Assembly: GCA_035405785.1 (NCBI GenBank)
Contig: DAONJS010000007.1
Location: 88,590 to 152,589 of the forward strand
DNA length: 64,000 nt
Direction: 5' to 3'
DNA from: BPGX01 sp035405785
Lineage (GTDB): Bacteria; Bacteroidota; Bacteroidia; B-17B0; Aurantibacillaceae
Numbering within the stretch: position 1 is the stretch's first letter; each line of letters opens with the position of its first letter. Of the stretch, positions 62,463 to 64,000 are shown one piece after another. A model generated the notes under the pieces. That model saw only the letters and a program-made list of their open reading frames with translations. It made no database searches and had not been told where the DNA came from. The translations under genes were made by a program, and so were the position numbers.

Positions 62463-63323
62463 ATGCAAGAGAATAAATTAAAAAAATTTTTCTATAAAGT
62501 CATTAACGAAAGATTTCGTATTGCTTTTTTTCACGATGATTTCAAACCTGTTTTTTCATTAAGATTTACCATATTTACACTTTTCCTGTGGATTGTAGGT
62601 TTTGCAACAATAATTATTTTTATTACAACATTTATTATAGCAAAAACTTCTTTAAAAGAATATATACCGGGTTATGGAAAATTTGCAGACAGAAAAATAA
62701 TTATTGAATTAAATAAAAAAATGGATTCTCTTCAAAATGTTATGATTACACGAGAAATTTATATCCAGGCAATTCTTAAAGCCATTGAGGGTGAAAAGGA
62801 TTCAATTCAAAAACCACTGAAAAAAAGTACAATTGTACCTTCTAATGAAAAATTGAAACCTGGAGAAAAAGAATTAGAAGTAAGAAAAGAATTAGAAAAA
62901 GAATTATCTAAAAATGTTTTTGGGCATACTTCATTAAATGTTGATAATAATTTATACGATCAATTTTTGCCACCGGCTCAAGGAATTGTAATTCATTCAT
63001 ACAATCCAAAAGAAAATCATTTTGGAATAGATATTGCTGGTAAAAATGAAACACCAGTTAGATGTATTTACAAGGGAATAGTTGTGTATTCTGGTTATTC
63101 AACCAATGATGGTAATTTCTTAATAATTTTGCATCCAAATGGCTTTACAAGCATTTACAAACACTTGTCTAATATCTTGAAAAATACTGGGAGTTATGTA
63201 AATTCCAATGATATCATTGGAACAATGGGAAATACAGGTTCGGAAAGCAATGGCACGCATTTACATTTTGAACTTTGGTACAAACAAAATCCTCAAAATC
63301 CTGTTGAGTTTATAAGTTTTTAA
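62463..63323 (+). CDS. M23 family (LytM-like) metallopeptidase
   Basis: 286 residues from ATG 62463 (MQENKLKKFF). One membrane helix at about 40-65, a linker helix (about 65-145) and the C-terminal LytM domain (about 165-286). Zn ligands look intact: HFGIDIA (HxxxD) and GTHLHFELW (HxH). Also GNTGSESNGTHLHFE and VYSGYSTNDGNFLIILHPNG. Cuts peptidoglycan cross-links in the periplasm, as in remodelling or division. The longer frame starting at 62418 has no promoter support. Confidence 0.92.
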   Translation: MQENKLKKFFYKVINERFRIAFFHDDFKPVFSLRFTIFTLFLWIVGFATIIIFITTFIIAKTSLKEYIPGYGKFADRKIIIELNKKMDSLQNVMITREIYIQAILKAIEGEKDSIQKPLKKSTIVPSNEKLKPGEKELEVRKELEKELSKNVFGHTSLNVDNNLYDQFLPPAQGIVIHSYNPKENHFGIDIAGKNETPVRCIYKGIVVYSGYSTNDGNFLIILHPNGFTSIYKHLSNILKNTGSYVNSNDIIGTMGNTGSESNGTHLHFELWYKQNPQNPVEFISF

Positions 63324-63343
63324 TTGTTACTTATATTGTAATA

Positions 63344-64000
63344 CTATTTTAATTTAGTTTCATTCTCAAATTCAGATTCAGTACAAAGTTCTCCATCTCT
63401 GTAAAATCTTGTTAAGCCAAATCCAAAAACTTTTTTTTCATAAACATAAGCCGCTGTATCTCCTTTTACTATTATTCTTTGATATACCGTTACATCACCG
63501 TCAATAATGATTTTTTCAGTTACACCAGGAGGATATTTTGCAATTAATTCTTTAACTCTATCAGACAATTCTTTTTTACTTTTTGGTGAATCAGAATTTA
63601 AAATCTTTTCAATTTCTAATAATTTATTTTTTGCATAAGGGTCGGATGGTTTATAAACCATTGCTTCTTCATATTTAAGTTTAGCAGAGTTGTAATCTTT
63701 TTTATTAAACAATTCATCTGCTAATTTAATGACGGCTTTATACTTATCATCTGTAGAACCTAATGTGGGCTTGATATTTTTATCTTTATTGGTATTTATT
63801 TCTTTTTTTTCGCCTTCAATATTTTTCACAACCATACCTTTTTCTTTAGCAATTTCATTATCTATCTTTAAAAGTTGGTCTTTAGGGTATTTTTCATTTG
63901 GTTTGTAAGAGAGGGCTTCGTTATAAGCGGATTTAGCGGTGTTCAAATCTTTTTTGTTGAAAGCATCATCGCCTTTTTTGATAGCAGCGTTGTATTTGGC
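63344..64000 (-). CDS. Repeat-containing protein, 5' end outside window
   Basis: 218 codons read to the right edge without a start codon in view; the frame continues upstream outside the window. Two repeats of about 50 residues, separated by an Asn/Lys/Glu-rich linker, share a helical TPR-like pattern: DAFNKKDLNTAKSAYNEALS with YPKDQLLKI, and ELFNKKDYNSAKLKYEEAMV with YAKNKLLEI. The C-terminal ~55 residues (IIIDGDVTVYQRIIVKGDTA, FGFGLTRFYRDGELC) are beta-rich. Such TPR tails occur in Bacteroidota envelope proteins, but I cannot name the family. Converges with the M23 gene, 20 nt apart. Confidence 0.8.
   Translation of the reverse strand, partial: AKYNAAIKKGDDAFNKKDLNTAKSAYNEALSYKPNEKYPKDQLLKIDNEIAKEKGMVVKNIEGEKKEINTNKDKNIKPTLGSTDDKYKAVIKLADELFNKKDYNSAKLKYEEAMVYKPSDPYAKNKLLEIEKILNSDSPKSKKELSDRVKELIAKYPPGVTEKIIIDGDVTVYQRIIVKGDTAAYVYEKKVFGFGLTRFYRDGELCTESEFENETKLK

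Overview
The window is a clearly AT-rich chromosomal segment of a Bacteroidota bacterium, most likely a Chitinophagales/Sphingobacteriales-like or related environmental lineage. The evidence is the recurring Bacteroidota -7 promoter box TAnnTTTG in front of many genes, several secreted proteins with type IX secretion (T9SS) C-terminal sorting domains, PorD- and PorE-like T9SS proteins, a b558-type SdhCAB complex and an alpha2-type glycyl-tRNA synthetase. I see no phage, insertion sequence, CRISPR array or defence island. It reads as ordinary, densely packed core genome with lineage-specific surface genes.

Layout. 1-6.3 kb (minus): an Fe-S oxidoreductase cut by the window edge, an MCE protein, a three-gene sugar-transferase/lipoprotein/Gfo-Idh unit, and rplS with promoter and terminator. 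6.4-17 kb (minus): a giant PKD/CHU_C adhesin, an envelope-glycan run (lipid A-type acyltransferase, a methyltransferase-GT2 fusion, FkbM methyltransferase, GT39-like membrane protein, methyltransferase), then a T9SS cargo with a tandem-duplicated domain. 17-31.3 kb: dusB and a cysteine-less TlpA-like protein (plus); an alkyltransferase-like protein, queuosine-precursor transporter, PorE-like OmpA lipoprotein, anmK, galE, prc and a POT peptide transporter (minus); an SLC13 transporter overlapping a LolD-like ATPase (plus).

31.3-43.6 kb (minus): a tight operon glyS-fmt-pyrD-HMG-CoA lyase-DUF4910-GT-B-like, followed by glycosyltransferases, two small conserved hypotheticals, porD and an FkbM methyltransferase. 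43.7-48.3 kb: a DUF5689 lipoprotein and a coiled-coil lipoprotein (plus), then purS-metK-methyltransferase (minus) and tRNA-Ala. 48.3-54 kb: a Cys-rich secreted protein, tRNA-Met and sdhCAB. 54-64 kb: a 2-oxoacid dehydrogenase E2, ruvC and rluA-family gene (plus); nusA and rimP (minus) with a hairpin leader; a His-rich small membrane protein and a T9SS esterase (plus); lpdA (minus); an M23 peptidase (plus); and a repeat-containing protein cut by the right edge.

Genes cooperate around envelope building and export (T9SS parts plus at least three or four cargos, glycan and lipid A enzymes, cell-wall recycling and hydrolysis), central metabolism (SDH, E2/E3) and translation/tRNA maturation. Gene-poor gaps carry several families of short inverted or tandem repeats: CGTCATT hairpins, a 14-bp GTTACTATTCAGGT motif, GAGTGCTGAC hairpins, TTCACTA heptamers and CAATGCTCAA arrays. 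No obviously new multi-gene system stands out. The best leads are a terminator-like hairpin in the rimP-nusA leader, an alkyltransferase-like protein lacking its cysteine, a redox-dead thioredoxin-fold protein, the methyltransferase-glycosyltransferase fusion locus, and a His-tailed membrane protein.
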